Shown one piece after another: positions 26,895 to 36,912 of a stretch of DNA of 64,000 nucleotides. Source of the DNA: Saccharomycopsis malanga (taxonomy: Eukaryota > Ascomycota > Saccharomycetes > Ascoideales > Saccharomycopsidaceae). The DNA is taken from the NCBI GenBank assembly GCA_004014935.1, contig CP025321.1:1364001-1428000 (forward strand), written 5' to 3'. The notes below the pieces were generated by a model that saw only the letters and a list, made by a program, of their open reading frames with translations, made no database searches and was not told the origin of the DNA. Each line of letters starts with the position of its first letter. Within the stretch, counting starts at the first letter, position 1. Position numbers and translations under genes: made by a program.

Positions 26895-29222
26895 ATGAAG
26901 TTTGCAGATTCGCTTAAGTTCAACATTGTTCCAGAATGGCGGGACGATTATCTAGACTATGAGGGGCTCAAGGAGGAGATATATTTGATGGAGCAGAAGT
27001 TGGTTTCGGACAAGATGGGCCGGGAGGATGCGGAGAGGGTGTTTCGCGGGCTTTTGGACGAGCAGGTGGAGCATGTGGATGGGTTTTATGCGGAAAAGTC
27101 GGAGGAGTTGATGGGGAGTTTTGGACAGTTGGCGGAGGAGTTGAAGAGCCGGTTTGGGATTGAGTATGAAGGCAGTTTTTCCGAGGGCTCGGAGGAGGGC
27201 TCGGAGCAGGACTTGGAGAAGGACGAGGAAGAGGCGGTGGAGAATTATGCAGTGGAAAGCAAGCAGCAAAAGCAGCAAAAGCAGCAGCTAGAGAGACAGG
27301 TGTCGAATCAAACGGTTTTGACACAAAATTCGATGGTCAAGGAATCGTCGTTGATGACGAATATTGACGACCAAATGTTTGAAGCCGAGGGGATGAAAAT
27401 CCGGTTAAAGAAGCGGATTATCGAGTTGTATATTGATTTGTGTGAGTTAAAGTCGTATATTGAGTTGAACAAGGTGGGTTTCTCGAAGATTGTGAAAAAG
27501 TTTGACAAGACGGTCGAGAGCGTCACCAGAGAGCGTTTCATAGCGTATTTGGAGGCCAATGTGGCGGTTTTTGCGCCGCAGACACATTTGTCGCTCAACG
27601 ACAAGATCAATTATCTCTGCCATGGATATTCGGAGTTGTCCAACCAGACCATTGAGGAGGTCAAGAACGATTTCAAGATATATCTCCGGGAGCAGATCAT
27701 CATGGAACGGTCGGTGGTGTGGAAGGACTTGCTCACGTTGGAAAAGAACAATTTCAAGATCACCAAGCCGCACGACCACAAGACGAGGTACTGGCACTTG
27801 GGCGCAGTGAAAGTGCCCAAGATGGTGGTCGGGAAACCGTTGTTGAAGTTGTATCTTGCGTTGGTGGTGTTCTTTGTGCTTTTGTTTGTCAAGACGTTGA
27901 ACGACCGTGTGCAGGGCCGGTCGTTGGCGGTTTTGGCGGTGTGTGCGTATCTCTGGGCCACCGAGACCATCCCGTTGTACGTGACGAGCTTGTTGGTGCC
28001 GTTTTTGGTGGTCGTTTGCAAGGTTTTGAAGACGGCCGACGGAACAGTGATGACCGGCCAGACAGCGTCCAAATACATTCTCTCGACCATGTTCTCCTCG
28101 GTGATCATGTTGTTGTTAGGCGGCTTCACGTTGGCAGCGGCCTTGTCCAAATACAACATTGCCAAGTTCTTGTCGTCGTACATCCTCTACGCCTCCGGAA
28201 CCAATCCCAAACGCGTCTTGTTGGCCGTCATGGGCATTGCCATGTTTCTTTCCATGTGGATCTCCAACGTGGCCGCCCCCGTGTTGTGCTACTCGCTCAT
28301 CCAGCCCATTCTCCGCTCCATCCCCACCGAGTCCCCCATAGCCACGGCCTTGGTGCTCGGCATTGCGCTAGCCTCCAACGCCGGCGGCATGGCCTCGCCC
28401 ATCTCGTCGCCCCAGAACGTCATTGCCATCGAATCCATGGACCCGAGCCCCGGCTGGGGCAAATGGTTTGCCGTCGCCATCCCCGTCTGCTTGTTCGAGT
28501 TGCTTTTCATCTGGCTCATGTTGGTGTTCTCCTTCGACTTCCAGGGCAAGAAAATCAAAGCCGTCAAGCCCATCAAAGAGCAGTTCTCCCCTACCCAGTG
28601 GTTTGTCTGCGCTGTCAGCATCCTCACCATCATCTTGTGGTGTGTTTTGACCAGAATCCAAAACGTCTTTGGCGAATCCGGAATCATTTCTTGCATTCCA
28701 ATGGTCCTCTTCTTCGGAACCGGCATCCTCACCATCGCCGATCTAAACGCTTATCCTTGGAACATTATTGTTTTGGCCCAAGGCGGGCTTGCCTTGGGCG
28801 CTGCCGTCACGTCCTCGGGCCTTTTGAAAGCCGTCGCCTTGTCCTTAAAAGCCCGCATTGAAACTTGGTCCATCTTCCAAATCTTGTTGGTCTTTGGCTT
28901 GCTCATCTTGGTCTTTGCAACCTTTGTTTCTCACACTGTGGCCTCTCTAATCATCATCCCGTTGGTAAAAGAGGTTGGCGACTCCTTGCCAACCCCAAGA
29001 CCTTTGGTCCTCGTCATGGGAAGCGCCTTGTTGGCTTCTGGCGCCATGGCTTTGCCAACTTCCGGCTTCCCCAACGTCACTGCCGTCGGTTTGGTCGACG
29101 AAAAAGGTAATCGTTATGTCCAACATAATACCTTCATCAGTAGAGGCTTGCCTTCTTCTCTCATTTGTTTTTTGACCATCATATCTCTCGGTTACGGTAT
29201 CATGACCGCCATTGGTTTCTAA
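26895..29222 (+). CDS. SPX-domain low-affinity phosphate transporter (Pho87/Pho90/Pho91 family)
   Basis: The 775-aa protein begins with an SPX domain (MKFADSLKFNIVPEWRDDYL at 1-20, and about 160-285 with LYIDLCELKSYIELNKVGFS and IVKKFDK), which senses inositol pyrophosphates. About residue 310 onward is a divalent-anion:Na+ symporter (SLC13/CitMHS-type) core with about 12 membrane segments: WATETIPLYVTSLLVPFLVV, MLLLGGFTLAAALSKYNIAK, MWISNVAAPVLCYS, SNAGGMASPISSPQN, and LPTSGFPNVTAVG near the end. This combination is unique to the Pho87/90 plasma-membrane and Pho91 vacuolar transporters. The paralogue cannot be assigned; the acidic linker is short, making it smaller than the roughly 880-aa S. 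cerevisiae proteins. GC and codon bias are high. Confidence 0.92.
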   Translation: MKFADSLKFNIVPEWRDDYLDYEGLKEEIYLMEQKLVSDKMGREDAERVFRGLLDEQVEHVDGFYAEKSEELMGSFGQLAEELKSRFGIEYEGSFSEGSEEGSEQDLEKDEEEAVENYAVESKQQKQQKQQLERQVSNQTVLTQNSMVKESSLMTNIDDQMFEAEGMKIRLKKRIIELYIDLCELKSYIELNKVGFSKIVKKFDKTVESVTRERFIAYLEANVAVFAPQTHLSLNDKINYLCHGYSELSNQTIEEVKNDFKIYLREQIIMERSVVWKDLLTLEKNNFKITKPHDHKTRYWHLGAVKVPKMVVGKPLLKLYLALVVFFVLLFVKTLNDRVQGRSLAVLAVCAYLWATETIPLYVTSLLVPFLVVVCKVLKTADGTVMTGQTASKYILSTMFSSVIMLLLGGFTLAAALSKYNIAKFLSSYILYASGTNPKRVLLAVMGIAMFLSMWISNVAAPVLCYSLIQPILRSIPTESPIATALVLGIALASNAGGMASPISSPQNVIAIESMDPSPGWGKWFAVAIPVCLFELLFIWLMLVFSFDFQGKKIKAVKPIKEQFSPTQWFVCAVSILTIILWCVLTRIQNVFGESGIISCIPMVLFFGTGILTIADLNAYPWNIIVLAQGGLALGAAVTSSGLLKAVALSLKARIETWSIFQILLVFGLLILVFATFVSHTVASLIIIPLVKEVGDSLPTPRPLVLVMGSALLASGAMALPTSGFPNVTAVGLVDEKGNRYVQHNTFISRGLPSSLICFLTIISLGYGIMTAIGF

Positions 29223-29344
29223 TGTCTTGTTTTTTGTTTTTCTACGTTTTGGTTGGCCTTTTTTAATAGATTGCCTATTGTGTTATAGTTTTTGTAATTG
29301 TTGTGTAATTTGCTCAGCCATGGGCCATACAATAACTATTAGCC
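29223..29344. terminator. Transporter 3' region
   Basis: T-rich DNA after the stop. A head-like ATGGGCCATAC appears from 29315. Confidence 0.3.
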
Positions 29345-29803
29345 ATGGGCCATACGGCCCAGTGGTCAGTGCTTTATATGTTCTTCCTCCTTTATTTAAA
29401 GAAATTGATCAAATTTACGAGAAACTGATATTTGCTCGAAAAATAAGATTTCATTCAACCAAATTCATTTAAAACTAATATTTATGCTTGAAAAATAAGA
29501 TGTTATTATTTTTGATCAAATTTTACAAAATTCTTATTTTGCCCGAAAAATAAGATTCCATTCAATCAAATTCATACAAAACTAACATTTAAGTTGAAAA
29601 ATACGATATTATTATTTTTGATCAAATCCATACAAAAGTCTTATTTATGCTCGAGAAATAAGATATTGTTCAATCAAATTCACAAAAAACTAATATTCTT
29701 GCTTGATAAATAAGATATCATTATTACTATTAAACAAATCGACGAGAAACTGATATTTGCCATTTGGCTCAGTGGTCAATGCTCTATATGTTCTTCCTTT
29801 TTT
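29345..29803. repeat. Tandem array of SINE 3' modules between two SINE heads
   Basis: A head (29325-29364, GGCCCAGTGGTCAGTGCT) is followed by about six or seven tandem units of about 58 bp (29405-29760), each like GATCAAATTCACGAGAAACT...GCTCGAAAAATAAGAT. A second head (29762-29780) with the same following bases (ATATGTTCTTCCT) closes the array. The unit is clearly related to the SINE 3' end. Confidence 0.65.
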
Positions 29804-30068
29804 ATAATAATAACTTATATTTCAAGCCCAGTACATATCAGTTTCGTATGTACGCGCTATGTCTAAGGGGACTTGGTAAAACCCAGTGGGAAAAAACCCA
29901 AGTGTCCCAGTCATTGTAAACTTCTCGCTGGCTTTTCTGAACACCCGATGGGTTGGAAAGTAAGCACTAGACTTTCGTCTAGGTCGTATTTCAGACAGTT
30001 GCACTTGCCTGTGGAAACCACGTTCAGTATAGTAAAAGCAGCGAGTAAAATTCGTTTCTTCCTTTTTT
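29791..30068 (-). mobile_element. SINE family A, 5'-truncated copy with exact 13-bp target-site duplication
   Basis: The element itself runs 29804-30055. From its 3' tail (29804) it reads through the full 3' core, body and TTACTCGCTGC segment but stops before box B. TTCTTCCTTTTTT flanks it at 29791-29803 and 30056-30068. 5' truncation with a target-site duplication is the classical mark of target-primed reverse transcription. Confidence 0.85.
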
Positions 30069-30074
30069 GAATAA

Positions 30075-30215
30075 AGAGATTAATTGATCAAAAATGTTTC
30101 TATTTTTATTCAAAGTTTTTTTTAAAAATAATTCCGAATAATTATTACTATTGTTATTGATCAAATTCACGAGAAACTGATATTTGCTCGGAAAATAAGA
30201 CATTATTAAACAAAA
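30075..30215 (+). mobile_element. SINE family A variant body
   Basis: AT-rich body and 3' end (ACGAGAAACTGATATTTGCT) matching the variant at 25936-26092. The head is absent. Confidence 0.5.
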
Positions 30216-30221
30216 TTAGCC

Positions 30222-30394
30222 ACTGACCATACGGCCCAGTGGTCAGTGCCCTCCAAACCCAACAGGGGCCTGGGTTCGATTCCCATCAAGACATATTTAC
30301 TCGCTTCATTTTAAAATGATGACCATGACTTTACAGGCAAAGTACCCTTGTCTAAACACGACATGATTGGGCTTTACCAAGTCTAAAATAGACA
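30222..30394 (+). mobile_element. SINE family A with intact box A and box B
   Basis: Head (CCACTGACCATACGGCCCAG, GTGGTCAGTGC), T-arm GGGTTCGATTCCCATC, body and TTTACCAAGTCT are present. The 3' end is lost at the junction with an LTR fragment. Confidence 0.7.
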
Positions 30395-30510
30395 AGGAAA
30401 TTGTGTCTTAAATAGTAATCAAAATGAAACCAATTCTGAACAAAATAATCGAGGCTCAGAATAATAGTGTAAATTCATAAGTATAATCAAGTGGCTATGA
30501 ATACCAACTA
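30395..30510 (-). mobile_element. Ty-like LTR fragment
   Basis: Matches the 3' half of the minus-strand LTR at 62247-62566 (shared CTTAAATAGT, ATCAAAATG and CAAGTGGCTATG blocks). An old fragment; no internal region. Confidence 0.5.
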
Positions 30511-30644
30511 AGAGGTTGGGCCATAATAATCGATTCACCCTTGAGCCTATAAAATATTTTTTCCCTTTTTTTTGGCGAGTACTTACTACTCAAGTATTCT
30601 GCCCAACGGCGCCCAATAATTAAACAAATTATCAATTACATGTC
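30511..30644. other. Spacer
   Basis: Short AT-rich spacer between an LTR fragment and a SINE. Nothing seen. Confidence 0.4.
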
Positions 30645-30838
30645 TGCCACTGGGCTATTTGGCTCAGTGCTCACTGGTCAGTGCTTTGAAAGAATAGAAA
30701 AACAAGACCTAAAAGGAACACGGATGAGAATATTATGATGGACATTATTGGGCTCTACCAAGTCCCCTTAGACATAGTGCGTATATACGAAACTGATATG
30801 TACTGGGCTTGAAATATATGATATTATTATTATTAATA
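30645..30838 (+). mobile_element. SINE family A short copy
   Basis: Complete short form: head (CCACTGGGCTATTTGGCTCA with a small duplication), AACAAGACCTAAAAGGAACA, short-form junction, CATTATTGGGCT, 3' core GATATGTACTGGGCTTGAAA and (ATT)5 tail. No clear target-site duplication. Confidence 0.8.
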
Positions 30839-31092
30839 GCGAATCAAGTAAAAAACTATCCTAATATTACAAGTTGCACAAGTGTCAGGAAACCACAATC
30901 AATATTCACATTATTGAAAAACAACCAATGGTATTTAAACCCAAACCATCTTAATTCTTGACAATTCTTGACAATTCTCATTATTTACATACTCATCCTT
31001 ACATAGGTCACTTCAATCATACCCCAACTACAATCCCACAATAAACTAAAAGGAGAAATGCATTTGACAAATATATGAATAAAAAACTAACC
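30839..31092. other. 3' spacer of the complex I-like gene
   Basis: Non-coding. A GACAATTCTT motif is repeated twice near 30958. Nothing else. Confidence 0.4.
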
Positions 31093-31686
31093 TTATGGCT
31101 TGAACACTACATTTTGCTCGCCCAAGTCATGGATGGTCTGCGACAATGGTCTTCTGTAGACCATTTCCCAAAAGCCTTGCTTAGGGGCGTTTTCGGTTGT
31201 TTCAGCAAATGGCTTCGACTTGTCTATGGAGTAATGAGAAGAGTCTTTGCCCAAACCGTTCAACGAATAGCCGCCCCAAGATAAAAGGCCTGCAACAGTA
31301 CCTGATAAAGCGGCGATTCCTACAGTCTTACTAACAGTCTTAAAGTATGTACCTACTAAAGCGCCACCAAACAAACCACCGTAAAAGTCGTTGAGAGCGT
31401 CATTTTTCTCTCTCAAGTTGCTAGAAACACATTTACCAAATTCAAGCGCTGCCCCACCTATTGTGAGCACGGCCACAGCGGTTCCTGAGTTTTTCACAAT
31501 TCCCCATGGCCCCACCAGTTGCTTGGTGGTGGAGTTTTTCGCAGCAGCGAAAATAGACCCAACCAAAAACGAAACCATTGCAGTATTGGTGGTTTCTGTA
31601 ATTGTATCAACTGGTTCATACTTATTCTGTGATTTTATATGGAATCTAGGAGTGTGAAGTCCATTGCTTTCGTTTATTTCCGACAT
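31093..31686 (-). CDS. Tim17-fold protein, probable complex I 21.3 kDa-type (NDUFA11/B14.7-like) subunit
   Basis: The 197-aa product starts MSEINESNGLHTPRFH. An upstream in-frame extension begins only with TTG, so I use this ATG. A conserved block AMVSFLVGSIFAAAKN, then GGAALEFGKCVSSNLREKND, LNDFYGGLFGGALVGTYFK and GIAALSGTVAGLLSWGGYSL gives four Gly-rich membrane helices of the Tim17/22/23 fold. The (L)REK-D-LN-F-GG pattern is closest, from memory, to the complex I accessory subunit B14.7 / Neurospora NUO-21.3b. A Tim22-type translocase is less likely because its twin-Cys pattern is missing. If right, the yeast has respiratory complex I, unlike Saccharomyces. It shares an upstream region with the AXL1 pseudogene. 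Confidence 0.65.
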   Translation of the reverse strand: MSEINESNGLHTPRFHIKSQNKYEPVDTITETTNTAMVSFLVGSIFAAAKNSTTKQLVGPWGIVKNSGTAVAVLTIGGAALEFGKCVSSNLREKNDALNDFYGGLFGGALVGTYFKTVSKTVGIAALSGTVAGLLSWGGYSLNGLGKDSSHYSIDKSKPFAETTENAPKQGFWEMVYRRPLSQTIHDLGEQNVVFKP

Positions 31687-32094
31687 TGTGCTTCCTAAAA
31701 ATGTTGGTACTCCTTGTTGTGCTGACAATATCCCCTAAACTATCAACCTATCCAATCTCCTATTTGCTCTGCTAAAGTAATGCCAGTGCAATCACTGTTT
31801 TTTCCAAGTTTACTGGCCTTTTTCTGCACCAATCAAAAAAAGCTCTTTTCAAATATTAGTCAGCGCTTAGGTAACCTGTATGCTGTATGCTGCGGGTGGG
31901 CGTGGTTGATGCATATTGCTGCGTGGTGCCATTATGATATCTATATAGGTGTATTCAACCTGTTTACTATAGAATTGTTTGAAGAAGTTGTGTGTGATCA
32001 GTATATATGGACAGCGAAGATGAGATCGTGCAGCGCTGCGTGAAAGGGAGTTTTGACGGTAGATTAGCATGAATAATTGTATTCAGAGGACTTG
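31687..32094. promoter_or_regulatory. Upstream region of the complex I-like gene
   Basis: Promoter-containing region between the complex I-like gene and a SINE near the former AXL1 promoter. A short tandem CTGTATGCTGTATGCTG sits at about 31877. No factor site assigned. Confidence 0.35.
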
Positions 32095-32255
32095 TAATAA
32101 TAAAATCATATATTTCGAGCCCGGTACATATTAGTTTTGTATATATATGCCATGTCTAAGGGACTCAGTAAAACCAATCTTGTCCTGATGATCATAATAA
32201 ACCCAAGGGTGGGATCACTGGCCACTGAGCAATACTGCCCAGCGGCCGGTGGTGT
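32095..32255 (-). mobile_element. SINE family A short copy upstream of AXL1
   Basis: Minus-strand copy from tail (ATAATAAAATCATATATTTC) through the 3' core to a head-like GGCCGCTGGGCAGTATTGCT (reverse strand). It sits 190-350 bp upstream of the AXL1 start and could have altered its promoter. Confidence 0.6.
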
Positions 32256-32444
32256 ATATAAGCCCTTCTATTTAGTATGGTTATTGATTCTTCCCGATCT
32301 GGTAATTTCTAATATTTATCATTGGCCATTAATTTCTAATATTTATCACTGGCCATATATTTATGACAGTGAAGACGCCATGATAACCAGGACAGCTGCA
32401 GAGAAGCCCAGACGGTTCAGCACGAATCTCCATGTAAAGCGTCC
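32256..32444. other. Short tandem repeat upstream of AXL1
   Basis: Two copies of ATTTCTAATATTTATCATTG-like sequence (32309-32350), then the remnant 5' flank of AXL1. Nothing else. Confidence 0.45.
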
Positions 32445-35400
32445 ATGTCGTTATCTGGCTCCAGACTTAGCAGAATAAGACAGTTTGAACAAACGCTTTT
32501 TATTCCTATTGGTCTCTGCAATAGGTGCTACAAGTTCATACAGTTGGCCAATGGGGCTCTTGTTTTGCTTATATCAGACCCTACAGAAAACGTGTCTTCG
32601 GCAGCATTGGCAGTGGCCTCTGGAGCCTACAAGGACCCACCATAAATACCTGGACAGGCACATTTGTGCGAACATATGCTTCTTCTAGGGTCGAGGAGGT
32701 ACCCAAAACCCAACAGCTTGCCGCGTCTTGTAAATTCGATGAACAATGGCTCGCTCAATGCCTTCACAACTGGGGAGACAACCTGCTATTATTTCCAGAT
32801 GCAATGTCCCAACAACGACTTTGTCCAGCTAAACGAGGCTCTCCAGATGATGGCAGACATGTACAGGAGCCCGTTGTTTAGCAGACAGTACATATATAAG
32901 GAGATTTTGGCAATTGACAATGAGCATGTTCGGAACAAGTCGAATGTCACCAAGATATTGTTCCATGCTTTGCGTTTATTGGCTGATCCCCAGTGCATTT
33001 TCAATAGGTTTGCCACGGGGAACTTTGAAACTCTCTATGAAGCTTGTAATTTGCAAAAACATCTCTTTTGTTACCATAGAGAACATTACATACCGGCGAA
33101 AACGACCATTGTGTTGAAAAGCCCACAATCTATCAATATTCTACAAAAAATGGCCATTTCCTGCTTCGACACCGCCGAAAATGCGCCGTTGAAGCAACAT
33201 TTGGCCGAGTTTGCCATTCTGGAACCCCTTGAAGGAAACCCCTATGGAATTTCACATATAAACAAGTGTATTTTTGTTGTAAACAGTAATAATAACTCCA
33301 CCCTCGCTAGGCTTGTTTTCCCCATCGCTTTAGACTTGGAAAACGTCGAGGAAAGCAAACGAACACTCGTGTTTATTGAGGCATTCTCCAGCATTATAGG
33401 TGACGAGGGCTATGGATCTCTATTTTAAACTACAAGACAAGCTGTGGATTGACGGTTTGAGCTGCTTTGTTTCTGATTTGTACTGTGGAACGCACTGTGT
33501 AATCATAGAAATCGGGCTCACCACTGTAGGCAAAACCAAGCTTTCGAAAATCATCCATATTGTGTTTCTGGCAATTGGTACTAATTTTGCGCATCCTACC
33601 GAACTTCTCGCCCAGTATCTTTCTGGCTTGGCATCCATCGACCTATTGAACTACTTGTACTGTGATCCACCGTCTTCTGCCATGGACGAAGTGTCTGACT
33701 ATGCGGTGGCTCTTCAGAAACCGTTGGCAGTCTACGGAGAAGGGTGGATATTGGCAGGCAGGCAGTTCTATTCTGATTTAGAAGGGTTTCCTGGGTTTTA
33801 CAGACAGTCGTGTTCCAAATGGCGGCAAGACATTGCTGCCAAGTTTATAGAATTTGTTAAAAAGTATCTATATTTGAACAATTTCAATCTAATAATTTAC
33901 GGAGATGAAAAAATTGCAAGCAATTGTGGCCTGAGCATGCTAGATTACCATGGAGATCAAGTGTATTCTGATGGATGGTATGAGGAAAAACATTTTGGAT
34001 TCAAATATAGATATTACAAAATCAATGTGAATGATTTCAACAAATTGAAAGTCACAATTGATCCATACATACAGCTTTCCAGTAATCCATATATCCCCGA
34101 GTTTGCCTTGGATTATAACGAAATGTTTTCCAAATTTCAACCAAAACCACTTGAAATCGCAAAACATCTCCTTAGGATTCGAAAACAACAAAGCAGCCTT
34201 GTTGAACACCTTTCCCACACTGGTGGGCAGCGACGTATGGATGAAAAAAAGGGCATGGCAAAATATTCAGGCAAAAGCTTGATATCCGCCGATATTGTCT
34301 ATGAGTGCTCTGTGACGGCCAAGACGCTTGTTTGCAACGAGATTTTGTGCGAGATTTTGGGTGTGAAACTCGTGCCAAAGCTCTATTGCAGCGAACAAGT
34401 GGATTACAGCTGGAATATCACCACTTCTTGCAAAAACGATATACGTGTGGGAATCATCATTGGAGGATACAATTCCAAGTTGGATCTTTTATTGGACACG
34501 ATTTTGAACGAATTGGGACTGATAAAGGACAATTTTAAACACACTGTAAGTGATATCACGTATAAGAAAGCCAGATTAAAGGTCAAGAAATTGTATAAAG
34601 ACTTGATAAACCAGAACTCGTTCCAATTAGCAACCTCTGCATTAGTAATGCTTTTAGAAGAACACTCTTTTGGTTTGAAGGCTCGCATTGACGAATTGAA
34701 TGAAAACACCTATGAAGACATTGAAATGTTTCTACAAAACTCCACACCTATACATCGCAATATCTTTGCCCAGGGAGATGTTACATTATTAAAAGTGCTG
34801 CAAATGGCCAGTTTGCTTGATGAATATATAGGAAAGCATAACAGAGCCCCCTTGTATCATATCCCATCCTCTCATGTTATCACGTCTGGGAAAAACTACT
34901 GTTTTGAAGGAGCATCTTCAGACTCAACCAACAGTCTTTTATACTACATCCAACTAGGGCTCAAAAAAGATGCGTTTGCCAGAACCATGGCCAAGTTGGT
35001 TGGGTTTGTTCTTGATCTTGATGCTGTGAACCAACTCCGCACCAAAAAAACAATTGGGCTACGTAGTGTTGACTGGTCGTCGTATTTATAGATCCACCGT
35101 TGGAATACACGTGTCTATTGTAAGTGGTGATTACAGTCCTCAAACATTAGAGGATGAGACCAATCTGTTTCTTATGTTAATGGAGCAGAGATTAAACAAA
35201 TTGACGTCTCTGGAATTCGATGACAAGGTGAAAAACGCATTTTTAAGAACTTATATAGGCAATGAAGACATCACTGAACAGAACATAAAAAACTATATAA
35301 AAGGCGCTCTAGAAACCTCAAGCACATCTTCAGACTTGGAAGATCTCTCGATGCTGTCAATGATGAAAACAGGCGGCCATTTGCAAAACCTCAACACTGA

Positions 35401-35983
35401 TCTTGGAAAACGGCATTTGAATTATTGGAACGAAATTCTCTCAAAAACATACCATTTTGCACCTGTAAGAACTGACTACCACTCGGAGATCCAAAACTAC
35501 GATATCGATTTGATGGTTGTAAAAAATTTAACAAAAACTGTCTTCATCAACTTTTGGAATGAAACAGTCTCTGTAAATTCGCTTAACAGAGCAAAAATCT
35601 CCATTTGGATAACCAAACAAGCTAACATAAACCAACCCGTAACTAACGACATCACCACAGCAATGGTGTCGCAAATCCAACTCATCCTTCGAACGAACAA
35701 CTTGTTCATTTCTACAAAAACTCTCACTGAAATCGTCGAACGGAACAGCCAGAACCAACCAGTGATCATGAAAGAATTGCTCACTTATTTCATGAAAAAT
35801 GGGAAAAAACTACGTGTTTCTATATTGGCTCTCAAAAGCATACTAACCTCATTAAGTGGTAATTTGAAATCAAAAGTAGATCGAAAGTCCGATACTGATG
35901 TTAGTATAACGATGCCTGCTGTGAAGTTGGAGAAAATCAAAGACTTGAGTCAGTTTTATAGCATAAACTTGCCCTCAAACTGA
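32445..35983 (+). pseudogene. AXL1: AXL1 (M16 insulysin-family pheromone-processing/axial budding protein), decayed
   Basis: Across about 1180 codons the translation follows S. cerevisiae Axl1 closely: FIQLANGALVLLISDPTENV, HLCEHMLLLGSRRYP (intact HxxEH zinc site), NNGSLNAFTTGETTCYYF, FNRFATGNFETL, and QLGYVVLTGRR near the C-terminal third. The frame is interrupted three times: an in-frame TAA at 32643-32645 just before the HxxEH motif, a shift near 33424 (extra T in a TTTT run, after GDEGYGSL), and a shift near 35052 (extra A in a run of seven A's, before QLGYVV). Two are homopolymer shifts that could be sequencing errors, but the nonsense codon is not. Axl1 matures a-factor and marks haploid axial bud sites. 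The otherwise well-kept sequence suggests recent loss. Confidence 0.85.
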
Positions 35984-36589
35984 GTTTTTTGATAGACTTT
36001 GTTTTGTAGTTTGAACATCGACTAATAAAAAGCGCTTTATGGTAACCTGACAACAGATGGGTTAATATTTATCAAAATATCAATTATATAGACAACTGTT
36101 TTAACGGGGAATGATATTATATAAATTGTTTGAGTTGCATTCTGGGTTTTGTTCAAATACGCCTAGCGTGCTTTCTATTGACGTTATTTCAACTGGTTTG
36201 TTGGCCATTGAAAAGGACGAACCATAGGAATAACCATAAGAAAAGACATCAGCCATTTAAATGTTATAACTAAACAGACATGCTCAACTATTGCATACTG
36301 CTAATTATCAGTATGTTTACAGTATTTTTCCAGAATATCATAGTAAATTAATATGTTCAAAATATTGTAAATTATACTTAATTAGTCCATAACAGAACAT
36401 GTATTGGGATGTGTTTCAAATCTGTAGTATTAAATAATAGTAGAATTAACTTTTTTTGCTCATTAGTGTACGAGAACCACACCTTAAAGCAAAAGTTATG
36501 ACCAAAAGACAGACATAAGAAATACAATATAGTTTCTACGGCAGCATCATGAATATATTGTCTTTTGATTCAGTAAGAGTGACATTTAT
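35984..36589. other. Spacer downstream of AXL1
   Basis: About 600 bp of AT-rich DNA without recognised gene, RNA gene or repeat. Confidence 0.4.
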
Positions 36590-36689
36590 CTCACTAGGTC
36601 TAGCCAAGTCCTTTAGACATAACACATATATACAATAATGACACCTGCTGGCATCAAAATATAAGATATCAATATTATAACTCATGCAC

Positions 36690-36690
<1 letters not shown>
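36590..36690 (+). mobile_element. Diverged SINE family A 3' half
   Basis: CTAGCCAAGTCCTTTAGACA, TATATACAATAATGACACCT and AAAATATAAGAT match the 3' half at reduced identity. An old copy. Confidence 0.5.

Positions 36691-36730
<40 letters not shown>
36691..36730. repeat. (TA)n microsatellite
   Basis: About 19 uninterrupted TA units roughly 190 bp upstream of ROK1. It may also serve as a TATA-rich promoter element. Confidence 0.8.
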
Positions 36731-36731
<1 letters not shown>

Positions 36732-36912
36732 CTGATACACACGTCGTGCCACATATTGTTGCAACCGCCCGCCAGAATGGTTCCTTATTTGAAAATTTTT
36801 TTTTATTTAGCGATGAGATGAAAAGTTTCTCTTATAAGGCAAATATAACAGATCAGGAATTTTTGAATTGAACGATAACAACTAACTAGCTAAACTAAAA
36901 GTAATAGAAGAC
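36731..36912. promoter_or_regulatory. ROK1: ROK1 promoter
   Basis: Upstream 180 bp with the motif GCGATGAGATGAAAAG at about 36811. GCGATGAG matches the PAC motif and GAAAATTTTT (36793) resembles the RRPE element, both typical of yeast ribosome-biogenesis genes. ROK1 is such a gene, so co-regulation is likely. Confidence 0.55.

Noticed and set aside
29405-29760. Regularly spaced repeats resembling a CRISPR array
   Set aside because: Units are contiguous and diverge along their length, with no unique spacers; they are tandem copies of a SINE 3' end in a eukaryote.
33400-35091. Three separate genes at the AXL1 locus, or programmed frameshifting
   Set aside because: All three frame segments match one protein in order. 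The shift sites do not resemble known yeast +1 frameshift signals, and an in-frame stop is also present.
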